From the NCBI RefSeq assembly GCF_019145475.1, contig NZ_JAHTKI010000030.1, forward strand, positions 1 to 61,280: a DNA stretch of 61,280 nucleotides. The letters are read 5' to 3'. The stretch's first letter is position 1; each line of letters starts with the position of its first letter. Of this stretch, positions 8,772-16,817 are shown one piece after another. This DNA comes from Pseudomonas botevensis. GTDB lineage: Bacteria; Pseudomonadota; Gammaproteobacteria; Pseudomonadales; Pseudomonadaceae. The translations under genes were made by a program, and so were the position numbers. Below the pieces are notes generated by a model that saw only the letters and a program-made list of their open reading frames with translations, searched no databases and was not told the DNA's origin.

Positions 8772-9626
8772 ATGATCGGTAGCGTCAGCAACTACACGAG
8801 CTATACCAGCACCAGCAGCACCACCACGCAAAACGCCCGCAGCCAGCAACTGCAAAAAGAACTGTTCGCCAAGCTCGACAGCAATGGCGACGGCGCGGTG
8901 GATCAGGACGAACTGAGCAGCGCCCTGTCGCAGAAGTCCGATGACGGCTTGCTGGTGAGCCTGAGCAAACAATTCGGCGATCTGGACAGCGACGGCAGCG
9001 GCAACCTCAGCGCCGAAGAAATGACCGCCATGGCGCCCCCTCCGCCACCACCTCACGATCAGGCCCCGAACACCGACCTCGCCGACGCCCTGATCAGCGC
9101 CCTGGACACCGACGGTGACGGCGCCATCAGCGGCGACGAACTGAGCACCGGCCTGACCAGCGCCGGCAGCACCGCCGACAGCAGCGAAGTCTTCTCGGCC
9201 CTGGATAAAAACAAGGACGGCGTCGTCAGCCAGGACGAACTCACCGCCAGCCTCACCCCTCCTCCACCACCGCCACCCCAAATCTCCAGTGACGAACTGT
9301 TCAGCCAACTCGACGCCGATGGCGACGGCAGCGTCAGCGCCACCGAACTGAGCAGCGCCCTGCAAACCAGCGACAGCACCTCTTCAACCACCAGCGATAC
9401 CAGCGCTGCACTGCTCAAGGTCCTGGACAGCGACAGCAGCGGCGGTGTCAGCAGCGACGAACTCAAAGCCGCCCTGCAGGCCGGCCGCGAACGACCCAAC
9501 GACGAACAAACCGCCAGCGCCCAAACCAGCACTGAAGCACTCAACCGCATGATCGCCAGCCTGAGCAAACAGTACTCGCTCGATAACGCGACCTCCGTCG
9601 GCAAATACCTGAATGTCGCGACCTGA
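8772..9626 (+). CDS. Six-EF-hand calcium-binding protein (XopAW-like)
   Basis: This is a 284-residue acidic protein of low-complexity Ser/Thr/Asp composition. I count six canonical EF-hand loops of the form DxDxDGxxxxxE, starting at about D36, D72, D112, D145, D181 and D219. Polyproline linkers lie near residues 89-94 and 163-169. There is no signal peptide or membrane segment; the N-terminus (MIGSVSNYTSYTS) is Ser/Thr/Tyr-rich. As I recall, pseudomonad relatives are annotated as 'XopAW family type III secretion system calcium-binding effector', but I see no secretion genes here, so that role is unsupported. The start has AAGGAG upstream. The gene follows the two-component pair after 136 bases. 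Confidence 0.88.
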   Translation: MIGSVSNYTSYTSTSSTTTQNARSQQLQKELFAKLDSNGDGAVDQDELSSALSQKSDDGLLVSLSKQFGDLDSDGSGNLSAEEMTAMAPPPPPPHDQAPNTDLADALISALDTDGDGAISGDELSTGLTSAGSTADSSEVFSALDKNKDGVVSQDELTASLTPPPPPPPQISSDELFSQLDADGDGSVSATELSSALQTSDSTSSTTSDTSAALLKVLDSDSSGGVSSDELKAALQAGRERPNDEQTASAQTSTEALNRMIASLSKQYSLDNATSVGKYLNVAT

Positions 9627-9641
9627 GTGATGGCTTGAGAG

Positions 9642-9679
9642 CGATCGTTTCCATGCTGGGTTGAGTGTGGGAACGATCG
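9642..9679. terminator. Hairpin after the EF-hand gene
   Basis: CGATCGTTTCC pairs with GGGAACGATCG (one G-T pair) across a 16-base loop just after the EF-hand stop codon. A strong T-run is lacking, so termination is likely but not certain. Confidence 0.5.
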
Positions 9680-9746
9680 GTTGAGGGGGGATGTGCGTCT
9701 TACGGATTTTGCGGGGACAAACTGTGTAGTGATCACAAACAGAATC

Positions 9747-10321
9747 AAAAGCCCCTCACCCTAACCCTCTCCCAAAGGGAGAGGGGACTGATCGAAGTGG
9801 CAGTGAAGAAGCCGTACACCCGCCAGAACCAGGTCGGCTCAAAGGCCGCCTTCGTGGGCAAGCCCACTCCCACAAAAGCAAGAGCAAGAGCAAGAGCAAG
9901 AGCAAGAGCAAGAGCAAGAGCAGCCTACGAAGCCCGCACCCGCTTCCCACCACTCAACACAATGAGCGTTAGCTCGAGTACCGCTTTTGATCTTGCCGTG
10001 CCGGCCCCTTCGGCAGGCTGAGTGGAGGGATTTATCCGGGGGTGGGAGCGCAGCGACCGTTTGGCGAAGCCAAACACATCGAGAGGAGGTGCAGCGAAGC
10101 AAACCGTAGGCGATGCCCCCCGGATGAATCCCGCAACGAAGGAACCCCGAGCCCCAGCGAGGGGCCGTACGCCGGGGCAAGACTTTTTGGTTCCTTTTGG
10201 GGCGTTTGCCAAAAGGGACTCGACCGTCAGGGCGAAACCGCCAGCAGCAACACCCCAAAAAAGGATATTCACACAGAACAAAACCCAGGAGCCTGGTCGG
10301 CCCAGAGGCCGCCAAGGCCAA
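9747..10321. repeat. Long intergenic repeat, complete copy B
   Basis: This ~575-base element fills the space between the convergent EF-hand and permease genes. Its head (9747 to about 10110) matches 60947-61280, and its tail (about 10220-10321) matches 1-93. In order it contains a CCCCTCACC/GGGAGAGGGG hairpin, a REP-like GTGGGCAAGCCCACTCCCAC segment, an AGCAAG hexamer array, a block ending in CGGCCCCTTCGGCAGGCTGA, a GTTTGGC-GAA-GCCAAAC hairpin and a CCTTTTGG/CCAAAAGG hairpin. Open frames exist on both strands, but the two head copies differ by replacement changes as often as silent ones, which argues against coding. Confidence 0.85.
9877..9918. repeat. Hexanucleotide tandem array (AGCAAG)7
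   Basis: There are seven perfect copies of AGCAAG plus a partial eighth inside repeat copy B. The matching place in copy C (61074-61097) has four copies of a variant unit, AGCAAA or AGCAGA, so both number and unit vary between copies. Confidence 0.95.
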
Positions 10322-10332
10322 AGCCGAACCAA

Positions 10333-11373
10333 TCAAACCCGAGCCTGACTCTTACTCCAATCCGTCAACAAACTATAAGCCACCGCCAACAAAGTAGGCC
10401 CGATAAACAACCCGATAAACCCAAACGCAATCAACCCGCCAAACACCCCAAGCAACACAATCACCAACGGCAAATTCCCCCCACGGCTGATGAGATACGG
10501 CTTGAGCACGTTATCCACGCCACTGATGATGAACGTCCCCCAGATCCCGAGAAACACCGCCATCCCGTACTCACCCTTCCACGCCAGCCACGCCGTAGCA
10601 GGAATCCACACCAGCGGTGGCCCCATGGGAATCAGACTCAGCAGGAACGTCACAATCCCCAGCACCAACGCCCCCGGCACCCCGGCAATCAGGAACCCTA
10701 TCAGCGCCAGGATCGCCTGCGCCGCTGCCGTACCGATGACCCCGTTGACCACCCGCTGCACGGTGCCCGCCACCAGTTCGATGTAATACCCGGCGCGGTC
10801 GCCGACCAGCCGCTCCAGCAGACTGTGGACAAACGCCGCCAGACGCGGCCCGTCACGGTAGAAAAAGAACACGAAGACAATGCTCAGGGTCAGTTCGAGG
10901 ATCCCGCCGCCAATCTGCGCGCTGCGCGCCAGCAGCCAGTTGCCGACCTGCCCCAGATAGGGTTTGACCGCCACCAGCATCGCCGCGCCCTGCTGATCGA
11001 TGCTGTTCCAGATCCCCACCAGACGCTCGCCCACCAGCGGCACACCGCCCAGCCAGGTGGGCGCCTCCGGCAGGCCGTCGACCTGCACGTCCTTGATAAA
11101 AGCCGTGGCATCGCGCACATGATCGGCGAGGTTGAGCCCCAGCCACACCAACGGTGCAGCCACCAGCACCATCCAGCCCAGGGTCAGCAGCAATGCCGCC
11201 AAGGATTCACGACCATTGAGCCAACGGGTCAGCAGGCGCATCAGCGGCCAGCTGGCGAACGCCAGCACGGCCCCCCAGAACAGCGCTGACCAGAACGGCG
11301 CCATCACCCAAAGACTGGCACCGAACAGCACCAGCAGGAGGATTTGCACCAGCAGTCGATCGTTATTGAGCAT
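10333..11373 (-). CDS. AI-2E family transporter (PerM-like membrane protein)
   Basis: This 346-residue polytopic membrane protein has about seven or eight hydrophobic segments. An N-terminal pair spans residues 8-60 and one segment is near 65-82. A central hydrophilic stretch of about 90 residues follows (LADHVRDATAFIKDVQVDG onward), then a block of C-terminal segments from about 190 to 335. This layout fits the AI-2E_transport family, whose members are permeases of varied or unknown substrate; the autoinducer-2 name should not be taken literally. The stop codon lies 12 bases from repeat copy B. The gene is separated by 68 bases from the DUF4892 gene upstream. Confidence 0.9.
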   Translation of the reverse strand: MLNNDRLLVQILLLVLFGASLWVMAPFWSALFWGAVLAFASWPLMRLLTRWLNGRESLAALLLTLGWMVLVAAPLVWLGLNLADHVRDATAFIKDVQVDGLPEAPTWLGGVPLVGERLVGIWNSIDQQGAAMLVAVKPYLGQVGNWLLARSAQIGGGILELTLSIVFVFFFYRDGPRLAAFVHSLLERLVGDRAGYYIELVAGTVQRVVNGVIGTAAAQAILALIGFLIAGVPGALVLGIVTFLLSLIPMGPPLVWIPATAWLAWKGEYGMAVFLGIWGTFIISGVDNVLKPYLISRGGNLPLVIVLLGVFGGLIAFGFIGLFIGPTLLAVAYSLLTDWSKSQARV

Positions 11374-11441
11374 GTAAAGTCTCGAAAAAGTCAGTCAGGC
11401 AAAGCGTAGGCGAACACGCGGCATATGCTCGCCCAATACAA

Positions 11442-12260
11442 CTAGCGTAATAGATCGATGCGCAGGCCAGCGCCGTCGGTGCTGCCGGTTTCCATCCGCG
11501 CCGCGCGCACGCCCTGACCGATCAGGGCCTGGCGCCAGGCCTCCGCCTTGATTCCGGACACCGTGACCCGCAGCGTGGTATCGAGATTCAGACCCCGGGA
11601 GAGCAGGCGAAGCCAGGTGTCATCCGGATCGCCGGTGAGCTTCGGAAAGTCCAGCTCTCCGGTGCTTTTCAGCTGTCGCAACAGGGTTGCCGAGGTCGGC
11701 AGCAGATCCCCCAGCGGAGCGCCGGCCTCAAACTGCTCGACATGCAGATAGGCCTTGCGATTGCCACGGGTGATGCCATACAGCGCCACCAGGGTGTTAT
11801 CGCGAGGCGCCGCCAGCCGCAGCAGCAGATACGCCTGTTGTTCGTCGGCGCCATACAGCTTGGCATTGCCGAACACTTCGTTGGCCCACAGGCTGCTCTC
11901 GCCGCAGTCACGCGCCTGGCACCAGAACAGCAGCTCGGCGTCCTGTTTCTGCAAGGCTTCGCGGGCAACGGTGAAGGCTTCGTTGGAAGAATGTTCCGGC
12001 GGCAGTTCGTAGGTGATCGAGGTGGTTTGCCCACGGGCACTGACCTGACCGTCGAAACGCAACTGGCCACTGATCTTGCGGATCGAGCCCAACGGATAGA
12101 TCCGTTCCAGCTCAACGGGCGGGCGATAGTCGACGATCTGCGCATCGGTCAGGCGCGGCACGATCGGCAGATCCTGACTGCCCGGCAGATCGGCAGCGAG
12201 TGACAGGGAACTGAAGAAGCCCAGCGCCAGCAGACTGAGTAACCGCATCGGCAGGCTCAT
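11442..12260 (-). CDS. DUF4892 family exported protein
   Basis: This 272-residue protein has a signal peptide (MRLLSLLALGFFSSLSLAADL, cleavage after the AxA-like region near residue 24). The mature part shows the DUF4892 pattern: an N-terminal RIYPLGSIRKISG segment, a ladder of beta strands, and a C-terminal OmpA-like-sized alpha/beta part. The molecular role of the family is not established. I start at the ATG at 12260; an ATG at 12248 also precedes the signal peptide. The longer frame to 12425 overlaps the upstream hydrolase and is unlikely. Confidence 0.85.
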   Translation of the reverse strand: MSLPMRLLSLLALGFFSSLSLAADLPGSQDLPIVPRLTDAQIVDYRPPVELERIYPLGSIRKISGQLRFDGQVSARGQTTSITYELPPEHSSNEAFTVAREALQKQDAELLFWCQARDCGESSLWANEVFGNAKLYGADEQQAYLLLRLAAPRDNTLVALYGITRGNRKAYLHVEQFEAGAPLGDLLPTSATLLRQLKSTGELDFPKLTGDPDDTWLRLLSRGLNLDTTLRVTVSGIKAEAWRQALIGQGVRAARMETGSTDGAGLRIDLLR

Positions 12261-12375
12261 CGGGCGGGCATGATCGGGGCGCCGGATCGGCGGTTCGGGG
12301 TCGCAGCGGTATCGAAATCCATTGTGGTCGTCTCCCATTTCAACCCGCCCAGCCTCGACAGTTGCCCGGTGCAAG

Positions 12376-13230
12376 TCAAGGAATGGCGAAGAACCGATTG
12401 AAACAGTCTGCGACAAGGTCGGCACCGGACTCGTCGTTCAGGTGCAGATGATGCCCACCCGGCAACTGTTCCCGGCTAAAGGGTAGCCGCTCCAGCAACT
12501 CGGGATGTTTGGCCAGCATGCCGTCGGCAGCGATCACCAGTTGCGCAGGACAACCGATCCGCTGGACGAAGGCCATCGCCTGTTCCTGTGTCAGACGCAG
12601 CGGCGACGGCAAGGTCAGGCGATTGTCGGTGCGCCAGGTGTAACCGCCGGGCACCGGCATCAGCCCGCGTTGCGCCAACAGCTCGGCGGCTTCGCGACTG
12701 ACCGCCACCAACCCTTTCATCCGGGCTTCGATGGCGCGGTCGAGGGTGTTGTAGACCGGTTTGCGTTTTTCCCGCAGATCCAGTTGCGCTTGCAGGGCCA
12801 TGCCCATGCGTTCGGCCGCATTTTCGCCCTTGTCCGTAGGAGGAATCACCCCGTCGATCAACGCCAGATGGCTGATGCGCTCCGGCAGCGAACCGGCCAG
12901 CACCAGCGAAACGATCGCGCCCATGGAATGCCCGAGCAGGCCGAAACGCTTCCAGCCCAGTTGCTCGGCGACTTGCAGCACGTCATGGGCGTAGTCCCAC
13001 AGCGCGTACCCGGCACCGTTCGGACGATGCCCGGAGTGACCGTGACCGGCCATGTCCAGGGCGATGATGCGCAAGCCTTTGAGCTTGGGCGCCAGCCGGG
13101 CGAAGCTGTTGGCGTTGTCCAGCCAGCCATGCAGGGCGATCACCGGCAATCCGTCCTCGGGGCCGAACAGGTGCGCCGCCAGTTCGATATGCGGCAGGCT
13201 CAGGCGCACTTCTTCGAAGGCGTGGTTCAT
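12376..13230 (-). CDS. Alpha/beta-fold hydrolase
   Basis: This 284-residue hydrolase has the HGWLDN oxyanion segment near residue 34, the nucleophile elbow GHSMG near residue 101, and a C-terminal histidine in GGHHLHL. The fold fits serine esterases and lipases of the MhpC/YbfF type, with substrate unknown. The ATG at 13230 overlaps the stop of the upstream hydrolase gene (ATGA), which fixes the start and implies translational coupling. Paired hydrolases in this order are, as I recall, conserved near gpsA in other pseudomonads. Confidence 0.9.
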   Translation of the reverse strand: MNHAFEEVRLSLPHIELAAHLFGPEDGLPVIALHGWLDNANSFARLAPKLKGLRIIALDMAGHGHSGHRPNGAGYALWDYAHDVLQVAEQLGWKRFGLLGHSMGAIVSLVLAGSLPERISHLALIDGVIPPTDKGENAAERMGMALQAQLDLREKRKPVYNTLDRAIEARMKGLVAVSREAAELLAQRGLMPVPGGYTWRTDNRLTLPSPLRLTQEQAMAFVQRIGCPAQLVIAADGMLAKHPELLERLPFSREQLPGGHHLHLNDESGADLVADCFNRFFAIP

Positions 13231-14033
13231 GCGCAATCCCTGGCGAGCCGGTTGTCCCAGCGCTGGAACAGGTTTTTCAGCAGCAACGCCGTGTCTTGCG
13301 GCCGCTCCAGAGGAAACATGTGGCCGCCGGGCATGGTCAGCGACTCGCCCTGGGGCAGACGCCCGACAAAACTGGTGTGATGGCGCATCACCACGCGGCT
13401 CTTGTGTCCGCGCACTACGGCCAGCGGCACCTTCAACTGACGGGTGCGACCAGGGCTGGTGTGCGGCACGCCGCGATAGATGCTGATTTCAGTGGCCGGA
13501 TCGAAGCGCAGGCGCAGCTTGTCGCCGACCTTGTGCAATCCATGTTGAAGGTAGGCGTCGAAACACTCGGGATCAAAACCACGGAACAGGGTCTTGCCGG
13601 CAAAGTAGCTGCGGGCACTGTCGAGGTCGGCAAACTCTTCCCGACGACCGAGGGTGCGCCCGGCCGGCGTCAGTCGGTCAATGAAGCCGAAGCGCTTGGC
13701 GGCGCGGATCACCCATTGGTCCGTGCGGGTCAGCACCGGCGAATCGAGCATCACCACGCCCCGGTACAGCTCCGGGCAGCGCAGCGCGGCATGCAGATGC
13801 AATACGCCACCGAAGGAGTGGCCGACGCCCCACACCGGTTCATCCTGCTGTTGCAGGTGATGGATCAATTCATCAACGAGGTTGTACCAGTTGTCATCCG
13901 CCGGAAAGCGCGGGTCATGGGCATGCTGTTGCAGATGCGCGACCCGGTACTCGGGCGCCAGCGCCGAGAACAGCTTGCCGTAGGTGCCCGACGGGAAACC
14001 ATTGGCGTGGGCGAAAAAGATCGGTTGCGACAT
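13227..14033 (-). CDS. Alpha/beta-fold hydrolase
   Basis: This 268-residue hydrolase begins with MSQPIFFAHANGFPSG, containing the HANG oxyanion region. It has nucleophile serine in GHSFGG near residue 80 and the catalytic histidine in PGGHMFPLE near the C-terminus. The ATG at 14033 starts directly before the first strand; upstream ATGs at 14060 and 14096 are possible but add non-homologous residues. It overlaps the next hydrolase gene by four bases. The neighbouring thioesterase and acyl-CoA ligase suggest a lipid or ester substrate, but that is inference. Confidence 0.9.
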   Translation of the reverse strand: MSQPIFFAHANGFPSGTYGKLFSALAPEYRVAHLQQHAHDPRFPADDNWYNLVDELIHHLQQQDEPVWGVGHSFGGVLHLHAALRCPELYRGVVMLDSPVLTRTDQWVIRAAKRFGFIDRLTPAGRTLGRREEFADLDSARSYFAGKTLFRGFDPECFDAYLQHGLHKVGDKLRLRFDPATEISIYRGVPHTSPGRTRQLKVPLAVVRGHKSRVVMRHHTSFVGRLPQGESLTMPGGHMFPLERPQDTALLLKNLFQRWDNRLARDCA

Positions 14034-14152
14034 ACCGGCAAATCCATGAGCGGGAAACATGGCGTTGATTGTCCGCAAGACCACGGCGCCGGGCAATGAC
14101 CGTAACTGCCAGGAATGATGACAGTCCGGTCAGGATGATGGTGCCTGGGAGA

Positions 14153-14596
14153 TCACCGCCCCGGCGGTTGCTCACCCAGCGGCACCACCGCCATGGTCAG
14201 CCGCGACACGCAACTGGCCTTGCCCTCATCGCTGGTCAGGCGAATGTCCCAGACGTGGGTGGTGCGGCCGATGTGAATCGGTTTGGCCACCGCCGTCACC
14301 CGCCCGCTGCGCAGGCCTCGCAGGTGGTTGGCATTGATTTCCAGACCCACGCAATAGAATTTGCTGGCGTCGATGCACAGGTAACTGGCCATCGAACCCA
14401 CGGACTCCGCCAGCACCACCGAAGCACCACCATGCAACAAGCCGTAAGGCTGGTGGGTGCGATGGTCGACGACCATGCTGGCAGTCAGGGACTCGTCGTC
14501 GAACGACTCGAAGCGGATATCCAGCACTTCGCCGATGGTGTTTTTCTGGATCGCGTTCAACTGCTCGATATTGGGAGTGGTACGCCACAAGGTCAT
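14153..14596 (-). CDS. Hotdog-fold acyl-CoA thioesterase (YdiI/PaaI-like)
   Basis: This 147-residue single hotdog-domain protein carries the characteristic QPYGLLHGGASVVLAE segment, with glutamate serving as the catalytic base in the YdiI/MenI and PaaI groups. The length is normal. It hydrolyses acyl- or aroyl-CoA thioesters in characterised relatives. It lies 31 bases after the stop of the acyl-CoA ligase gene, the expected partner that makes CoA thioesters, so the two are probably co-transcribed. Confidence 0.9.
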   Translation of the reverse strand: MTLWRTTPNIEQLNAIQKNTIGEVLDIRFESFDDESLTASMVVDHRTHQPYGLLHGGASVVLAESVGSMASYLCIDASKFYCVGLEINANHLRGLRSGRVTAVAKPIHIGRTTHVWDIRLTSDEGKASCVSRLTMAVVPLGEQPPGR

Positions 14597-14627
14597 CGCA
14601 GGCTTCCTTTGTTGTTTGGGTCGTCGC

Positions 14628-16283
14628 TCAATCCTGCCACAGCACCGCCTCGCTGCGCTCGCTCCATTCTTCGAAGCGTGCGCCGTAGGTGTCTTCGATG
14701 ATGTTGCGTTTGATTTTCAGGGTCGGGGTGAGGAAACCGTTCTCCACCGCCCAGCTGTCCTTGACCACCACCAGCCGGCGCAGACGTTCGTGTTTATCGA
14801 GCACCGCGTTGACCTCTTCCAGGAGTTTTTCCAGGCTCGAATGCAGGCTCGCCCGGCCCTCGTCGCGCCCGGCGAGCGACAGCACGCACAAACCCAGCGG
14901 CGCGCTCAGGCCGTCGCCGACCACACAGACCTGCTCGATCCGTGAATGCACCGCCAGTCGGTTTTCGATCGGGGCCGGAGCGACGTATTTGCCCTTGCTG
15001 GTCTTGAAGATTTCCTTGAGTCGCCCGGTCAGGCGCAAGCGTCCTTCGACGTCCTGTTCCCCTTTGTCGCCGGTACGCAGAAAGCCGTCCGGTGTCAGGG
15101 TTTCTGCGGTTTTCTGCGGTTCTTTGTAGTAGCCGAGCATGTTCGCCTGGCTGCGCACCTGCACTTCACCGCTCTCGTCGATGCGCACCTCGACATCCGG
15201 GCACGGCTTGCCGATCCAGCCCTGTTTGTACTGGCCCGGCAGGCAAATGTGCGAATAACCGCTGCTCTCGGTCATGCCGTACACCTCAAGCACCTCCAGC
15301 CCGAGTTTCTGATACCAGTCGAGCAAGGCCTGGGGCACCGGCGCCGCGCCGGACAGGGCTACGCGCAAGGCATCCAGCCCCAGCCCCGCCAGGACCTTGT
15401 GCCCGACCCGTTTGCCGATAAAGGGCAGACCCAGCAGAAAATCCAGGCGCCTGGCCGGGATCTTGCCGTAGACGCCCATCTGGAACTTCGTCCAGATTCG
15501 CGGCACGCCAAACAGCGCCGTGGGCCGCGCCCGTTGCAGATCGGTGATGAAGGTGTCGAGGCTCTCGGCAAAGAACACGGTCTGCCCGGTATAGATCGAC
15601 GCCAGTTCGACGAACATCCGTTCGGCAACATGGCACAGCGGCAAGTAGGACAGCAGCCGGTCGTTTTCATTGAGGCCGAACAACTGCGTGCCGCGCGTCG
15701 TGGCGAAACCGAGGTTGGCGAAGCTGTGCATCACGCCCTTCGGCAGGCCCGTGGTGCCGGAGGTGTAGATGATGGTCGCCAGTTGCTCGGCGGCAGGTCG
15801 CGGGTCGTCCTGGATCGGCGAGCTGCGTTGCAGGTCTTCCCAACTGAAATCGAACGTGCCCGGCGGGTGCAGCGGCAGGCTGATGGTCGGCAGGTTTTCC
15901 GGCACGCCGAGGGACATCCCCGGCCAGTCATCGAGCTTGCCGATGAACGCCAGCACGCTGTCGGAGTGCCTGAGCACCTGGCCCACGGAGTCGGCGGTGA
16001 GATTGGGATACAGCGGCACCGAGACATGCCCGGCCATCCAGATCGCCAGGTCGGCGATGATCCAGTGCGCGCAGTTTTTCGAGATCAGCGCAATGTGGCT
16101 GCCCTGGGGCAACTCCCGGGCACGCAGCCAGTGCGCTGCGCAGCGAGCCTGATGGCCGACATCAGCCCAGGTCAGGGTCTCGACCTGCCCGCCACCGATG
16201 GGTTGCACCAGAAAGCGTTGGCGCGGATGCCGGGCTTCACGCTCGTAGAACACGTCCAGCGGCAAACGGGATGCGACAGACAT
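14628..16283 (-). CDS. AMP-binding long-chain acyl-CoA synthetase
   Basis: This 551-residue adenylate-forming ligase activates a carboxylic acid to its CoA thioester. It has the P-loop-like IIYTSGTTGLPKG, the A5 motif YGMTESSG, the A7/A8 region GFLRTGDKGEQDVEGRL with LKEIFKTSKGKY, and the C-terminal lysine region LTPTLKIKR. The FACS-type layout suggests medium- to long-chain fatty acids. The start at 16283 has AGAGGAG at good spacing. A perfect 10-bp inverted repeat lies 39-62 bases upstream of the start codon, a likely operator. The thioesterase gene follows. Confidence 0.93.
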   Translation of the reverse strand: MSVASRLPLDVFYEREARHPRQRFLVQPIGGGQVETLTWADVGHQARCAAHWLRARELPQGSHIALISKNCAHWIIADLAIWMAGHVSVPLYPNLTADSVGQVLRHSDSVLAFIGKLDDWPGMSLGVPENLPTISLPLHPPGTFDFSWEDLQRSSPIQDDPRPAAEQLATIIYTSGTTGLPKGVMHSFANLGFATTRGTQLFGLNENDRLLSYLPLCHVAERMFVELASIYTGQTVFFAESLDTFITDLQRARPTALFGVPRIWTKFQMGVYGKIPARRLDFLLGLPFIGKRVGHKVLAGLGLDALRVALSGAAPVPQALLDWYQKLGLEVLEVYGMTESSGYSHICLPGQYKQGWIGKPCPDVEVRIDESGEVQVRSQANMLGYYKEPQKTAETLTPDGFLRTGDKGEQDVEGRLRLTGRLKEIFKTSKGKYVAPAPIENRLAVHSRIEQVCVVGDGLSAPLGLCVLSLAGRDEGRASLHSSLEKLLEEVNAVLDKHERLRRLVVVKDSWAVENGFLTPTLKIKRNIIEDTYGARFEEWSERSEAVLWQD

Positions 16284-16321
16284 GCGACTCGCTCCTCTTT
16301 TTGGGTCTGGAGCAAGCGTAG

Positions 16322-16345
16322 CCAACCAAGCAAGTGCTTGGTTGG
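16322..16345. promoter_or_regulatory. Perfect palindromic operator candidate upstream of the acyl-CoA ligase
   Basis: The arms CCAACCAAGC and GCTTGGTTGG flank the spacer AAGT. The arrangement (AAGC-N4-GCTT core) resembles operators of TetR-family lipid regulators. It sits between the sixA stop codon (16365) and the ligase start (16283), so it could control an internal promoter. No TetR gene is in the window. Confidence 0.65.
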
Positions 16346-16364
16346 AAATTTCAAACAAATAATT

Positions 16365-16817
16365 TCAGGGGTGTTTGAGGCTGTTGAGCGTCATCGAGCC
16401 GATCAGCAGTTCGCCATGCTCAAGCTCCGCCAGGCCCGCCGTGCTGACTTTTTCCGGCGGATGCCCGGCGCCGTGTTGCAGGTAGCTCAGCAGGTGCCCT
16501 ACCAGCGGATTGTGGCTGACCAGCAGCACGTTGCTCACCGACACCAGTTGATCGGTCACCCGGTCCGGATCGGTTTCCGGCGTCAGCCACTCGACCGTGC
16601 GGATCTCCGGTTCGAAACCCAGTGCCTCACGCACCAATTGCGCCGTTTGCTGCGCACGCAGGTAAGGGCTGGCGTAGATAGCGGTCAACGGCTGGCCGAT
16701 CAGCCGCGCCGCGCTGCTCAAGACTTCCTTGCGACCGTGTTCGGTCAGCGCTCGCTCGGAGTCGGCGCGCGAACCGTAGGGCTCGGCCTCGCCATGACGC
16801 AATACCCAGAGTTTCAT
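16365..16817 (-). CDS. sixA: Phosphohistidine phosphatase SixA
   Basis: This 150-residue histidine phosphatase has the RHG catalytic motif at the N-terminus (LWVLRHGEAEPYG), a second conserved arginine in SPYLRAQQTA and the late catalytic histidine in LLVSHNPLVG. SixA removes phosphate from phosphohistidine, on HPt domains or on NPr of the nitrogen phosphotransferase system. Its ATG overlaps the stop of the DUF4389 gene (ATGA), so it is part of the gpsA operon. The window encodes two hybrid kinases, one carrying an HPt domain (GacS), but a link is only speculative. Confidence 0.93.
   Translation of the reverse strand: MKLWVLRHGEAEPYGSRADSERALTEHGRKEVLSSAARLIGQPLTAIYASPYLRAQQTAQLVREALGFEPEIRTVEWLTPETDPDRVTDQLVSVSNVLLVSHNPLVGHLLSYLQHGAGHPPEKVSTAGLAELEHGELLIGSMTLNSLKHP

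Noticed and set aside
8772..9626. Type III secreted effector function for the EF-hand protein
   Set aside because: Only the family label I recall supports this; no secretion apparatus, chaperone gene or hrp-type promoter is visible here.
9665..10021. A 118-codon frame across repeat copy B, matched by a similar frame at 60880-61191
   Set aside because: The frame is kept mainly because the array unit is six bases long. Differences between the copies change amino acids freely (V/A, S/P, F/S), the peptide is Arg/Ala or Lys/Ala low complexity, and minus-strand frames are equally open.
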